From Cytophagales bacterium (GTDB lineage Bacteria; Bacteroidota; Bacteroidia; Cytophagales; Thermoflexibacteraceae): DNA of 64,000 bases. This document shows positions 42,539 through 51,812 of this stretch, piece after piece. Location of the stretch: contig REAZ01000016.1 of NCBI GenBank assembly GCA_004294445.1, positions 40,244 to 104,243 on the forward strand, given 5' to 3'. The notes under the pieces are model-generated. The model did not search any database. It had not been told where the DNA came from and saw nothing but the letters and a program-made list of their open reading frames with translations. Every line of letters begins with the position of its first letter. Within the stretch, counting starts at the first letter, position 1. A program made the position numbers and the translations under genes.

Positions 42539-45500
42539 ATGATGAAACGTCTGTTACTTTACACATTCTTTGTTGCGTTGATGACTTTCTCTGCTTATGC
42601 ACAAGAAACTTTTCCTGTCAATGGTTCTCACGACAAACGCCCCGAACTCTATGCTTTTACAAATGCTACTTTAGTAGTTGATTATCAGACTATTATTGCA
42701 AATGGAACTTTGATAATTTCCAAAGGCAAAGTAGAGGCAGCAGGCACTAATTTAGCTATTCCGAGCGGTGCGGTAGTAGTAGATTTAAAGGGGAAATATA
42801 TTTACCCTTCTATGGTCGATATTTATAGCGACTATGGCATAGAAAAGCCTAACGCACAGCAAGGCGGCGGCGGTTTTAGGTCTTCGGGCTATACCGAGCA
42901 GTACGTTTCTAATAAGAAAGGTGCATATAGCTGGAACGAGGCTATTAAGCCAGAACTGCGTGGCAATGAGCTATTTGTGTCAAATCCTGCCAACGCAAAA
43001 ACCTTGAGAGATTTGGGCTTTGGGGCAGTCAATACGCATTTTTCAGATGGCATCAGCAGGGGAACAGGTACGCTTGTAAGTTTGGCAGACGACAAAGAAC
43101 ACGAACTCATTTTGAAGGGAGAAACGGCAGCCTACTACTCTTTTAGGAAGGGAGCAAGCCCTCAGAACTATCCATCTTCGCAAATGGGGTCTATCGCTCT
43201 TTTAAGGCAAACATTTATGGATGCACAGTGGTATAAAAACAATCCAAGTGCGGAATACAATATTTCTTTAGATTATTGGAACAAAAATTTGGCTCTCCCA
43301 CAAATCATCGAGATAAGTGGCAAACTCAATTTGCTAAGAGCCGATAAAGTAGGAGATGAATTTGGTAAACAATTCATTATCAGAGGTTCAGGCGAGGAGT
43401 ATCAGCGAATCAGCGAAGTAAAAGCAACCAATGCTTCTCTGATTTTGCCTTTGAACTTTCCCGATGCTTATGATGTAGAAGACCCTTATGATGCCCAAGT
43501 AGTTTCTCTTACCGAGATGAAGCACTGGGAATTAGCCCCTACCAATGCAAGTGCCGTAGCAAAAGCAGGTATCGAGTTTGCGTTTACCGCCGAAGGTTTG
43601 AGAAGCAAAGGAGATTTTATTAAGAATATTCAGAAGTCAATAGAGCATGGTTTGGATAAGCAAATAGCCTTAAAAGCAATTACTTACACGCCTGCCAAGC
43701 TCATAGGAGCAGAGGGAATGATAGGCAGCCTCAAAAAGGGAATGATTGCTAACTTCCTCATTACTTCTAAGGAAATTTTTGATAAGGAAAATGTAATACA
43801 CGAAAACTGGGTGCAGGGCAAAAAACACATCATTTCAGACATGAAGGTATTGGACATTCGTGGCGATTACAAACTTACTGTTGCGGGCGAAGCACTGACT
43901 TTGAAAATCTCTGGCAAAGCGGATAAGCCTGATTTTAAGATAAATAAAGATACAATCAAATACAATACATCAGGCTCATTAGAAGGCAAATTGCTTACTT
44001 TGACCTTTGATAAGGCAAACAAAAAGGTAAGATTAAGCGGCGTAGCAGAGGGGAAAATCTCTGGCGAAGGGCAAGACGAAAACGGAAAATGGCTGAGTTG
44101 GGTGGCAGAAAAAACAGCAGATACAAAAGAGGAAGCGAAGAAAGACGAAGCCAAAAAAGACGAAAAAGCCCCCGAACTGGGCAAAATAATCTATCCTTTT
44201 ACTGCCTTCGGAAGTGCAGAAGTTCCCAAAGCCGAACTTATTTTGGTGAAAAACGCTACAGTTTGGACAAATGAGAAAGAAAGCATTTTGAAAAACACAG
44301 ACGTACTCATTAATAACGGAAAAATTGAAAAAATAGGGCAGAATCTTACAGCAGCAGGAGCAAAGGTCATAGACGGCACAGGAAAACACCTTACTTCGGG
44401 CGTGATTGACGAACATTCGCATATTGCCTTAGACGGGACAAATGAGGGCGTGAACTCGGTAAGTGCTGAGGTGAGAATGGGCGACGTGATAGATTCGGAA
44501 GATGTAGATATTTATAGACAACTTTCAGGCGGCGTGATTGGGGCGCAGCTATTGCATGGCTCGGCAAACCCTATCGGCGGTCAGTCGGGCATGGTCAAAT
44601 TCAGATGGGGACTTTCGCCAGAGCAAATGAAGTGGCAGGGTGCAGACGGCTTCATCAAATTTGCCTTAGGCGAGAATGTAAAGCGTTCATTTGGCGGTGG
44701 TATCATAGCTACACAGCGTTTCCCACAAACTCGAATGGGGGTGGAGCAGTCTTTTGTAGATGCTTTCACAAGGGCAAGAGAATACGACAAAAACATGAAA
44801 GCAAACCCAAATGGCACAAGGAGAGATTTGCAGTTGGAGGCATTGGCAGAAATTATGAACAAAAAACGCTTTATCACCTGCCACTCTTACGTGCAGTCGG
44901 AAATCAATATGCTCATGAAAGTAGCAGATAGTTTTGGTTTCAAAGTAAATACATTTACACACATTTTGGAAGGCTACAAAGTGGCTGACAAAATGGCGAA
45001 ACATGGGGCGGCAGGTTCTTCTTTTGCTGACTGGTGGGGTTATAAATACGAAGTGTATGATGCCATTCCTCAAAATCCGGGATTACTCACCAAATCGGGC
45101 GTAGTTACTGCCATCAACTCTGACGATGCTGAAATGGCAAGAAGACTCAACCAAGAAGCAGCAAAATCAGTGAAATATGCAGGCATGAGCGAGGAAGACG
45201 CATGGAAAATGGTAACGCTGAATCCCGCTAAAATGCTGCATTTAGATGCCAAAACAGGCAGTATCAAAGTAGGCAAAGATGCTGACGTGGTACTCTGGTC
45301 GGACAATCCGCTTTCTATCTATGCAAAAGCTGAAAAAACAATCGTAGATGGCACAATATATTTTGACAGAGAGCGAGATTTGAAACTACGCGAGGAGGTA
45401 AGTGTAGAACGCAATCGCCTCATTCAGAAGATGATGACTGTGAAAAAAGGTGGCGCACCCACCCAACGTCCTAATATGCGCGGGGCTTATGCCGAAATAG

Positions 45501-45553
45501 AGCATTTTGGCAAAACCATAGGCGTGCAGTGCAGATGCGGTGTAATTGATTAA
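42539..45553 (+). CDS. Secreted amidohydrolase with two metallohydrolase modules
   Basis: 1004 aa with a signal peptide (LLLYTFFVALMTFSAYAQ). Two amidohydrolase-like halves: the first (~residues 40-420) has the GKYIYPSMVDIYSDYG strand where HxH is normally found, so its metal site is probably lost. The second (~560-1004) keeps DEHSHIALDG, the HxH of the active site, plus KVNTFTHILEGYK and AAINSDDAEMARR. Urease/dihydroorotase-like enzymes cut amide or cyclic amide bonds. It probably acts in the periplasm. A palindrome at 45574 follows. Confidence 0.85.
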   Translation: MMKRLLLYTFFVALMTFSAYAQETFPVNGSHDKRPELYAFTNATLVVDYQTIIANGTLIISKGKVEAAGTNLAIPSGAVVVDLKGKYIYPSMVDIYSDYGIEKPNAQQGGGGFRSSGYTEQYVSNKKGAYSWNEAIKPELRGNELFVSNPANAKTLRDLGFGAVNTHFSDGISRGTGTLVSLADDKEHELILKGETAAYYSFRKGASPQNYPSSQMGSIALLRQTFMDAQWYKNNPSAEYNISLDYWNKNLALPQIIEISGKLNLLRADKVGDEFGKQFIIRGSGEEYQRISEVKATNASLILPLNFPDAYDVEDPYDAQVVSLTEMKHWELAPTNASAVAKAGIEFAFTAEGLRSKGDFIKNIQKSIEHGLDKQIALKAITYTPAKLIGAEGMIGSLKKGMIANFLITSKEIFDKENVIHENWVQGKKHIISDMKVLDIRGDYKLTVAGEALTLKISGKADKPDFKINKDTIKYNTSGSLEGKLLTLTFDKANKKVRLSGVAEGKISGEGQDENGKWLSWVAEKTADTKEEAKKDEAKKDEKAPELGKIIYPFTAFGSAEVPKAELILVKNATVWTNEKESILKNTDVLINNGKIEKIGQNLTAAGAKVIDGTGKHLTSGVIDEHSHIALDGTNEGVNSVSAEVRMGDVIDSEDVDIYRQLSGGVIGAQLLHGSANPIGGQSGMVKFRWGLSPEQMKWQGADGFIKFALGENVKRSFGGGIIATQRFPQTRMGVEQSFVDAFTRAREYDKNMKANPNGTRRDLQLEALAEIMNKKRFITCHSYVQSEINMLMKVADSFGFKVNTFTHILEGYKVADKMAKHGAAGSSFADWWGYKYEVYDAIPQNPGLLTKSGVVTAINSDDAEMARRLNQEAAKSVKYAGMSEEDAWKMVTLNPAKMLHLDAKTGSIKVGKDADVVLWSDNPLSIYAKAEKTIVDGTIYFDRERDLKLREEVSVERNRLIQKMMTVKKGGAPTQRPNMRGAYAEIEHFGKTIGVQCRCGVID

Positions 45554-45573
45554 ATATTCTATAAATCAATTAC

Positions 45574-45610
45574 TTACACCTGTCAGGTTTTTAAAACCAG
45601 ACAGGTGTAA
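45574..45610. repeat. 37-bp near-perfect palindrome (TTACACCTGTC...GACAGGTGTAA)
   Basis: Outer 11-bp arms, then an inner GGTTTT-T-AAAACC pairing separated by one A-A mismatch. It sits 21 bp after the amidohydrolase stop and may act as a weak terminator, but there is no T run. It has the same style (AAAACC core) as the palindrome inside the mutase gene at 55356. Confidence 0.8.
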
Positions 45611-45644
45611 TAGCTTAATAAACTAACTTAATACCATTAATTGA

Positions 45645-46988
45645 ATGAAAAAAATCCTTTTATTAGGGGCAGGGCGTTCGTCTTATAGCCTAATCAAATA
45701 CCTATTAGCCCACGCAAGCAAAGAAAATTGGCACATTACTGTTGGTGATTTTAGCATCGTATCAGCCCAAGAAAAAGTAGCGAATCACCCACAAGGAACT
45801 GCTATTCAGTTTGATATAAATAATACTGAATTAGCTGATAATGAGATAAGTAAGACTGATATAGTTATTTCTTTGCTCCCGCCAAACTTGCATTTCAAAG
45901 CAGCTCAAGCCTGCTTGAAATTTGGCAAACATTTGCTAACAGCATCCTATGTTTCTCCCGAAATAAAAAAGATGGAAGCAGAGGTAAAGGAAAAAGGGCT
46001 TTTATTTCTCAATGAGATAGGGCTTGACCCTGGGATAGACCATCTTTCAGCGATGCAAATCATAGATAAATTGAAGGAAAAAAATGCAAAAATAGCTGCA
46101 TTTCGTTCATATACAGGCGGTTTGGTAGCACCTGAGTACGACAACAATCCTTGGAATTATAAGTTTACATGGAATCCAAGAAATGTAGTATTAGCGGGAC
46201 GAGGCACAGCCAAATACATCATTAATGGGCAGTACAAATATGTTCCTTATCACCGCTTATTCAAGCATTTAGAAGAAATTACCTTAGACGGGTATGGTGC
46301 ATTTGAGGGATACCCAAACAGAGATTCGCTTGCCTACAGGGAAGTTTATGGCATTGCAAATATCCCCACTTTGCTAAGGGGAACGCTCCGAAAAAAAGAC
46401 TATTGCATAAGTTGGGATGCCTTTGTGCAGCTTGGCATGACGGACGATAGCTATGTTCTCGAAAATAGTGAGAATATGACGTACAGAGAATTTACTAACT
46501 CCTTCCTACAGTATAGCCAAGTTTATTTGGTAGAGGAAAAGTTAGCACACCTGCTCGGCATAAATACAGACCATCCGCTCATCAAAAAAATTGCTTGGCT
46601 TGGCTTGCTGGGGCATGAAAAAATTGGCTTGCCTCGTGCCACGCCCGCCGCTATTTTGCAGCAATTATTGGAACGAAAATGGAAATTGGAAGAGGGCGAC
46701 AAGGACATGATAGTGATGCAGCATATTTTTGATTATGAGTCTGTTACAGGAAAAAAATGCACCCTCACTTCTTCTTTGGTCGTAAAAGGAGAGAATGAAC
46801 AAGATACCGCAATGGCTAAAACAGTAGGACTGCCTTTGGGAATAGCTGCAAAGCTATTGTTACAAGGGAAAATAGACCTTACTGGGGTGCTGATGCCCGT
46901 TCATCCGCAAATTTATACGCCTATTCTCCAAGAATTAGAGGCGTATGGCATAAGATTTATTGAAGTGGAACGGGAAGTAAGTCAATAG
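45645..46988 (+). CDS. Saccharopine dehydrogenase-family oxidoreductase
   Basis: 447 aa. N-terminal nucleotide-binding motif LLLGAGRSSYSLIKYLL, then DIVISLLPPNLHFKAA and FLNEIGLDPGIDHLSAM, the signature of the saccharopine dehydrogenase family; the C-terminus (TGVLMPVHPQIYTPILQEL) is also conserved. These enzymes form or split C-N bonds with NAD(P)H, as in lysine breakdown or polyamine metabolism. The substrate is not fixed by the sequence. It starts 34 bp after the palindrome. Confidence 0.87.
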   Translation: MKKILLLGAGRSSYSLIKYLLAHASKENWHITVGDFSIVSAQEKVANHPQGTAIQFDINNTELADNEISKTDIVISLLPPNLHFKAAQACLKFGKHLLTASYVSPEIKKMEAEVKEKGLLFLNEIGLDPGIDHLSAMQIIDKLKEKNAKIAAFRSYTGGLVAPEYDNNPWNYKFTWNPRNVVLAGRGTAKYIINGQYKYVPYHRLFKHLEEITLDGYGAFEGYPNRDSLAYREVYGIANIPTLLRGTLRKKDYCISWDAFVQLGMTDDSYVLENSENMTYREFTNSFLQYSQVYLVEEKLAHLLGINTDHPLIKKIAWLGLLGHEKIGLPRATPAAILQQLLERKWKLEEGDKDMIVMQHIFDYESVTGKKCTLTSSLVVKGENEQDTAMAKTVGLPLGIAAKLLLQGKIDLTGVLMPVHPQIYTPILQELEAYGIRFIEVEREVSQ

Positions 46989-47122
46989 GAATGGGTTATT
47001 TTTGGAAATGATTTTTTAATTTTGTAGCCTGATTTGCCTTATTAATTGCTGCCGTTAAATACGAATGAATTGTGCATTAATTTACTAAAAAAAATCGTAA
47101 CTAATTAAAAATCAAAGTTAAT

Positions 47123-49048
47123 ATGAAATATCTTCTCTCGTTTTCTATTGTATTATTTGCTTGCTCATTCCTACAGCTTACTTCTTTTGCACAAAAAAAA
47201 GGGCAAGAAAAGAAAGGGCAGGGAGGAAAGCCCGCTAACAAAGAAGTAGTAAAGCCTGCACCTGCTATCGCTCAAACTGAGAATTATCAAATAGCGTTGG
47301 ATTTGACCAAAGCCAAAGATGACAAATTATCAGTGGAGTTAATTACGCCCAAAATAAGCGAAAACGAAGTAGTTTACTGTATGCCCAAAATAGTACCGGG
47401 AACGTATAGCATCTATGATTTCGGTCGCTTTCTTTCTGATTTTAAGGCACTTGATGCCCAAGGGAAGGAACTGACTGTAGAAGTAATAGATGAAAATAGG
47501 TGGAAAATACTCAATGCAAAAGACTTATACAAAATTACATATAGAGTAGAAGATTCTTACGATACAGGCAAAGACAATTTTATTTTTGAACCCGCAGGAA
47601 CGAATATTGAAGAAAATACAAATTTCGTAATTAATACGCATGGCTTTTTTGGCTACATAGATGGCATGAAACGCAATGATTATGAAGTAAATATCACCAA
47701 GCCTGAAGGCTTTTTTGGGGCTACTTCTATGCAAAATGTCAGCACTTCGCCAATTACTGATAGGTTCGTAATGGAAGATTATATGCAACTTGCCGATGCC
47801 CCTATCATGTATGCCAAGCCCGACACTACCGTGATGCAAGTAGGTGGGGCAGAGATACTTATTTCCGTTTATTCGGGAAGAAAAAAGCTAACTTCTAAAT
47901 TTGTTGCCGAGCAGATTGCTCCAATCTTGAATGCACAAAAAGACTATCTGGGTGGCAAGCTACCCGTTAGTCGCTATGCTTTTATTATCTATCTTTTCCA
48001 AGGTCTTAGCGGTTCTGGCTCTATGGGGGCATTGGAACATTCCTACTCATCACTTTACTATCTGCCTGAAATTGAACCTGATGACTTAGCACAGATCATC
48101 AAAGATGTAGCGGCACATGAGTTTTTCCATATTGTAACACCTTTGAGTATTCACTCCCAAGAAATTCACGATTTTGATTTTATCAACCCAAAAATGTCAA
48201 AACATTTATGGATGTACGAAGGCTGTATAGAATATTTTGCGGGGCATGTTCAGGTAAAGCATGGGCTAATGAGTCAAGAAAATTATTTTAACGTCATTTT
48301 GGGCAAAATAAACGAGGCAAAAACCTATAAAGACAAATTGCCTTTTACGATTATGAGTAAGGGCTGCCTGCACGAGCATAAATCTCAATACCAAAATGTC
48401 TATGCAAAGGGGGCATTGATTGGTATGTGTTTGGATATTACCCTCCGCAGGCTTTCAGGTGGCACTTATGGGATTCAGCAGCTTATCTTAGACCTTGCGA
48501 GGCAGTATGGCAAAGATAAACCCTTCAATGACGAAGAACTTTTTGATAGGATTATAGAAGTGAGCAAGCAGCCCGAACTGAGAAAGTTTTTTGCAGACTA
48601 TGTAGAAGGCGAAAACCCACTTCCGCTTAAGGAAATATTCAAATCTGTAGGGCTAAAATACGACATTACCGAAAAAGTGCCGAGCCTCTCTTTAGGTATG
48701 CAACTTTCTTTTGACGAATCTACGGGTTATTTTACCATAGACGAAATAGACGAGGCAAATGCCAAAATAGGCATACAAAAAGGCGATTTTGTGGTAGCCA
48801 TCAACAAGGACAAAGTTACCCAACAAAACTACCGTGATGTGTTTGACCAAGTAAAAAAGAATGGCAAAGAGGGCGAAAAATATACGATAGTGGTAGAAAG
48901 ATTGGAGAACGGAAAACGAAAAGAAAGAAAAGTAAAAGCTACTTTTGTTACGATAACAGAGTACAATTATCTGCCCTTAGGCATAGACGAGCAAGCTACG
49001 CCCGCCCAAGTAAAACTTCGAGATAGCTGGCTCAAAGTAAGTAATTAA
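47123..49048 (+). CDS. M61-family metallopeptidase with PDZ domain
   Basis: 641 aa with a signal peptide (LLSFSIVLFACSFLQLTSFAQ) and a Lys/Gly-rich linker. The zinc site is AAHEFFHIVTPL (HExxH) near residue 333, followed by the glutamate-bearing WMYEGCIEYFAGH. The C-terminal ~100 residues (about 530-620) form a PDZ domain starting LGMQLSFDE. M61 enzymes are glycyl aminopeptidase-like and secreted. Good length for the family. It follows the saccharopine dehydrogenase-like gene by 134 bp. Confidence 0.9.
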   Translation: MKYLLSFSIVLFACSFLQLTSFAQKKGQEKKGQGGKPANKEVVKPAPAIAQTENYQIALDLTKAKDDKLSVELITPKISENEVVYCMPKIVPGTYSIYDFGRFLSDFKALDAQGKELTVEVIDENRWKILNAKDLYKITYRVEDSYDTGKDNFIFEPAGTNIEENTNFVINTHGFFGYIDGMKRNDYEVNITKPEGFFGATSMQNVSTSPITDRFVMEDYMQLADAPIMYAKPDTTVMQVGGAEILISVYSGRKKLTSKFVAEQIAPILNAQKDYLGGKLPVSRYAFIIYLFQGLSGSGSMGALEHSYSSLYYLPEIEPDDLAQIIKDVAAHEFFHIVTPLSIHSQEIHDFDFINPKMSKHLWMYEGCIEYFAGHVQVKHGLMSQENYFNVILGKINEAKTYKDKLPFTIMSKGCLHEHKSQYQNVYAKGALIGMCLDITLRRLSGGTYGIQQLILDLARQYGKDKPFNDEELFDRIIEVSKQPELRKFFADYVEGENPLPLKEIFKSVGLKYDITEKVPSLSLGMQLSFDESTGYFTIDEIDEANAKIGIQKGDFVVAINKDKVTQQNYRDVFDQVKKNGKEGEKYTIVVERLENGKRKERKVKATFVTITEYNYLPLGIDEQATPAQVKLRDSWLKVSN

Positions 49049-49079
49049 TAAAAAAATAATGTTTAATTTCGTTTTTTTC

Positions 49080-49087
49080 TACATTTG
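49080..49087 (+). promoter_or_regulatory. Promoter -7 element of the exonuclease gene
   Basis: TACATTTG matches TAnnTTTG, 50 bp before the ATG at 49138. Confidence 0.55.
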
Positions 49088-49137
49088 TAGCAAAAAAATA
49101 GGCATTGGCACGAACTGAAATAAATAAAAAACACATA

Positions 49138-49944
49138 ATGAACTTAAAATTAAGAAACCCACTTGCTTTTTTCGACTTAGAAACTACAGGCGTAAATATT
49201 GCCCAAGACAGAATAGTAGAGATTGCGGTGCTGAAAGTAATGCCTAATGGCGACCAAACCAAATACGTAGAAAAAATCAATCCTACGATTCCTATTCCCA
49301 TAGAATCGAGCCTCATCCATGGCATCTACGAGGAAGACATCAAACACAAACCTACCTTTAAGCAAATAGCTAAGAACTTAGCCAAAATGCTCGAAGGAGC
49401 TGATTTGGCGGGTTTTAATATCATCCGTTTTGATGTACCCCTGCTTGTAGAGGAGTTTTTGAGGGCAGGCGTGGACTTCGATATCAGCAAACGCAAATTT
49501 ATTGATTCGCAACGTATCTATCACATGATGGAGCCTCGTAACCTCTCTGCCGCCTATAAGTTTTATTGCAAAAAGAAATTGGAGGATGCCCATACTGCCG
49601 AAGCGGACACTATAGCTTCCTTCGAAGTGCTGGATGCACAAGTGGCTATGTACGAAAATGTAGCTATCCAAGACAAAAGCGGCAAAGAGTACATACCTGT
49701 TCAGAACGACATGAAGGCACTGCACGAGCTTACGGCGGGGGCTACCGTAGATTTCGCTACCCGAATGGTCTATAACGACAAAGGCATCGTAGTTTTCAAT
49801 TTTGGCAAATACAAAGACCAAGCCGTGCTGGACGTACTCAAAAAAGACCCTTCTTACTATGATTGGATGATGAAAGGCGACTTTGCACTCAATACAAAGC
49901 AAAAACTGACTGAAATAAAACTAAGCCAATTTAACCTTAAATAA
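49138..49944 (+). CDS. DEDDh 3'-5' exonuclease (DnaQ-like) with FGKYK C-terminal module
   Basis: 268 aa from the ATG at 49138; the TTG at 49105 adds 11 unsupported residues. Exonuclease motifs: FFDLETTGVN (Exo I), GFNIIRFDVPLL (Exo II) and HTAEADTIAS (Exo III, DEDDh). The last ~60 residues, FNFGKYKDQAVLDVLKKDPSYYDWMM, are a separate module seen in proofreading-like exonucleases; the broken gene at 29092 carries the same motif. It acts on DNA ends, perhaps as a PolIII epsilon-like proofreader. It overlaps the PAP2 gene start. Confidence 0.9.
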   Translation: MNLKLRNPLAFFDLETTGVNIAQDRIVEIAVLKVMPNGDQTKYVEKINPTIPIPIESSLIHGIYEEDIKHKPTFKQIAKNLAKMLEGADLAGFNIIRFDVPLLVEEFLRAGVDFDISKRKFIDSQRIYHMMEPRNLSAAYKFYCKKKLEDAHTAEADTIASFEVLDAQVAMYENVAIQDKSGKEYIPVQNDMKALHELTAGATVDFATRMVYNDKGIVVFNFGKYKDQAVLDVLKKDPSYYDWMMKGDFALNTKQKLTEIKLSQFNLK

Positions 49945-50522
49945 TGCTTGAGTTTTTAGACCAAACCGACAAAACTATATTTCTGCTGCTGAACGGTTTG
50001 CATCAAGACTGGCTCGACCTTCCGATGCAAACCATCACAAGCACTTCTGCATGGATTCCGCTCTATATACTCATTGTAATTTTCCTATTTTGGAAGTTCA
50101 AAAAATTTGCACTTGTGTTTTTGGTTGCTGTTGGACTATGTATCGCCGCTGCCGACCAGTTCACCTCAAGTTTTATGAAACCTACTTTCCAGCGACCTCG
50201 CCCCTGCTATGATGAGCAAATCAGTGCCAAAGTCTATAACTACGTAGGTTGCGGCGGGCAGTATGGCTTTGCCTCCTCCCACGCCGCCAACACCTTCGCC
50301 CTTGCGATGCTATGTTGGCTTGTGGGCAGAAATCTCCCCGAAAAAAAGAAAATAGGCGTTTTTATGTTTGCATGGGCAAGCCTTGTTTCCTACAGTCGCA
50401 TCTACGTAGGTGTACACTACTTAGGCGACATCATTGCGGGAGCTTTTGTAGGTATTTCCGTAGCGTACCTTATTTTTCTTCTATTTCAAAAGTTCAAATT
50501 AAAACCATTCCTACCGCATTAA
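49944..50522 (+). CDS. PAP2-family membrane phosphatase
   Basis: 192 aa. TM helices frame the three PAP2 motifs: KPTFQRPRP near residue 72, GFASSHAAN near 110 and SRIYVGVHYLGDII near 155. This is an undecaprenyl-pyrophosphate or lipid phosphatase fold, with the active site facing the periplasm. Its start codon overlaps the exonuclease stop by one base, so it is translationally linked to it. It converges with fbp. Confidence 0.9.
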   Translation: MLEFLDQTDKTIFLLLNGLHQDWLDLPMQTITSTSAWIPLYILIVIFLFWKFKKFALVFLVAVGLCIAAADQFTSSFMKPTFQRPRPCYDEQISAKVYNYVGCGGQYGFASSHAANTFALAMLCWLVGRNLPEKKKIGVFMFAWASLVSYSRIYVGVHYLGDIIAGAFVGISVAYLIFLLFQKFKLKPFLPH

Positions 50523-50560
50523 ACTGCCAGCATAGTGGATACAATGAGTTGCTGCATAGG

Positions 50561-51595
50561 TTATTGGAAATGCTCATTTTTAATAAAGTCCATTACATCA
50601 TCTACCATCGTAGGCGAACCAATAATGAGCGGTGAACGCTGGTGTATATTGTGTGGCTCTAATTCTAAAATCCGTCCCTTGCCATTAGTAGCCTTGCCCC
50701 CTGCCTGCTCTATTACAAAAGCCAAAGAGTTACATTCGTAAAGTAGGCGTAGTTTTCCATTAGGTGCTTTGGAGGTAGCAGGATAGAAGAAGATACCTCC
50801 TTTGAGTAAGTTGCGATGAAAATCTGCTACCAAAGACCCTACATAGCGGGCAGTATATTTCTGATTTCGGCAGTAAGTGAGGTAGGCTTTTGTCCCTTCT
50901 GAAAAGTCATTATAATTTCCTTCATTGTAGGAAACGATATTGCCCAATTCTTTGACCTTCATGTTGGCGTGGGAAAGGATAAACTCGCCAATAGTATGGT
51001 CATAGGTAAAGCTATTCACGCCAAAGCCTGTGGTATAAGTCAAAATCATAGAACTACCATACAGTATGTAGCCGCCCGCTACCTGATTCGCTCCCTTTTG
51101 CATTACGTCCTCTACTGTCGGAGGCGTGCCTATCGGAGATTTTCGTCTATAAATGGAGAAAATAGTGCCTATAGGGATATTGGCATCTATATTGGACGAC
51201 CCGTCAAGGGGATACATCGCCACAATGTACTTAGCATCATGGTTTCCTGTATCTATCATTTCTTCATCTTCCTCAGAGATAATAGCGCATACTTCCTCAC
51301 CTCTGGTCAAAGCCCTAATAAAGCGAACATTAGCTACTATATCTAATTTTTGTTGGTCTTCGCCTTGTACGTTGCGCTCACCTGCGGGACCCTCAATTCC
51401 TATCAATCCTGAACCCATAATAGCTTTATTCACTACTTTGGCAGCCAAGCTAATATCTCGCAAAATTTGTGAAAGTTCTCCTTTGGCATAAGGAAATTCT
51501 TGCTGCCGTTGAGAAATAAATCTATCTAAAGTAGTACCTATAGAAGCGACCAAGTTTTTCATGTCGCCCTTTGCTTCTTTTTCCGTAGTAGTCAT
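50561..51595 (-). CDS. fbp: Fructose-1,6-bisphosphatase class I
   Basis: 344 aa. Class I motifs: GEDQQKLDIVANV, ICAIISEEDEEM (metal site), MYPLDGSSNIDANIPIGTIFSIYR (the DGSSN metal-binding loop), and ILYGSSMILTYTTG near 185. It dephosphorylates fructose-1,6-bisphosphate in gluconeogenesis. The C-terminus VEDVMDFIKNEHF-like region ends cleanly. It is a single-gene unit convergent with the PAP2 gene. Confidence 0.95.
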   Translation of the reverse strand: MTTTEKEAKGDMKNLVASIGTTLDRFISQRQQEFPYAKGELSQILRDISLAAKVVNKAIMGSGLIGIEGPAGERNVQGEDQQKLDIVANVRFIRALTRGEEVCAIISEEDEEMIDTGNHDAKYIVAMYPLDGSSNIDANIPIGTIFSIYRRKSPIGTPPTVEDVMQKGANQVAGGYILYGSSMILTYTTGFGVNSFTYDHTIGEFILSHANMKVKELGNIVSYNEGNYNDFSEGTKAYLTYCRNQKYTARYVGSLVADFHRNLLKGGIFFYPATSKAPNGKLRLLYECNSLAFVIEQAGGKATNGKGRILELEPHNIHQRSPLIIGSPTMVDDVMDFIKNEHFQ

Positions 51596-51812
51596 TTTAT
51601 TATTGTTTATTGGTTATTTTTTACAAAGATAAAAAATAGCAAAATAATCTACCTCAAGTGTAAGTATCCGTGATTTTCGCACCATCAAGCGAGGTAGGGG
51701 TAGAGGGTGGAAAAGGATTTTTTCATGGTATTGTGTTTTTGTTTTCAGACTAAATTATATATTTTTTAGTTTAGAACAAAGTTTTAAATACTTTTTCATT
51801 TATTTTAAAAGT

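Noticed and set aside
49378..49902. 174-codon minus-strand frame opposite the exonuclease
   Set aside because: Antisense to a gene with complete DEDDh motifs; no recognisable domain of its own.
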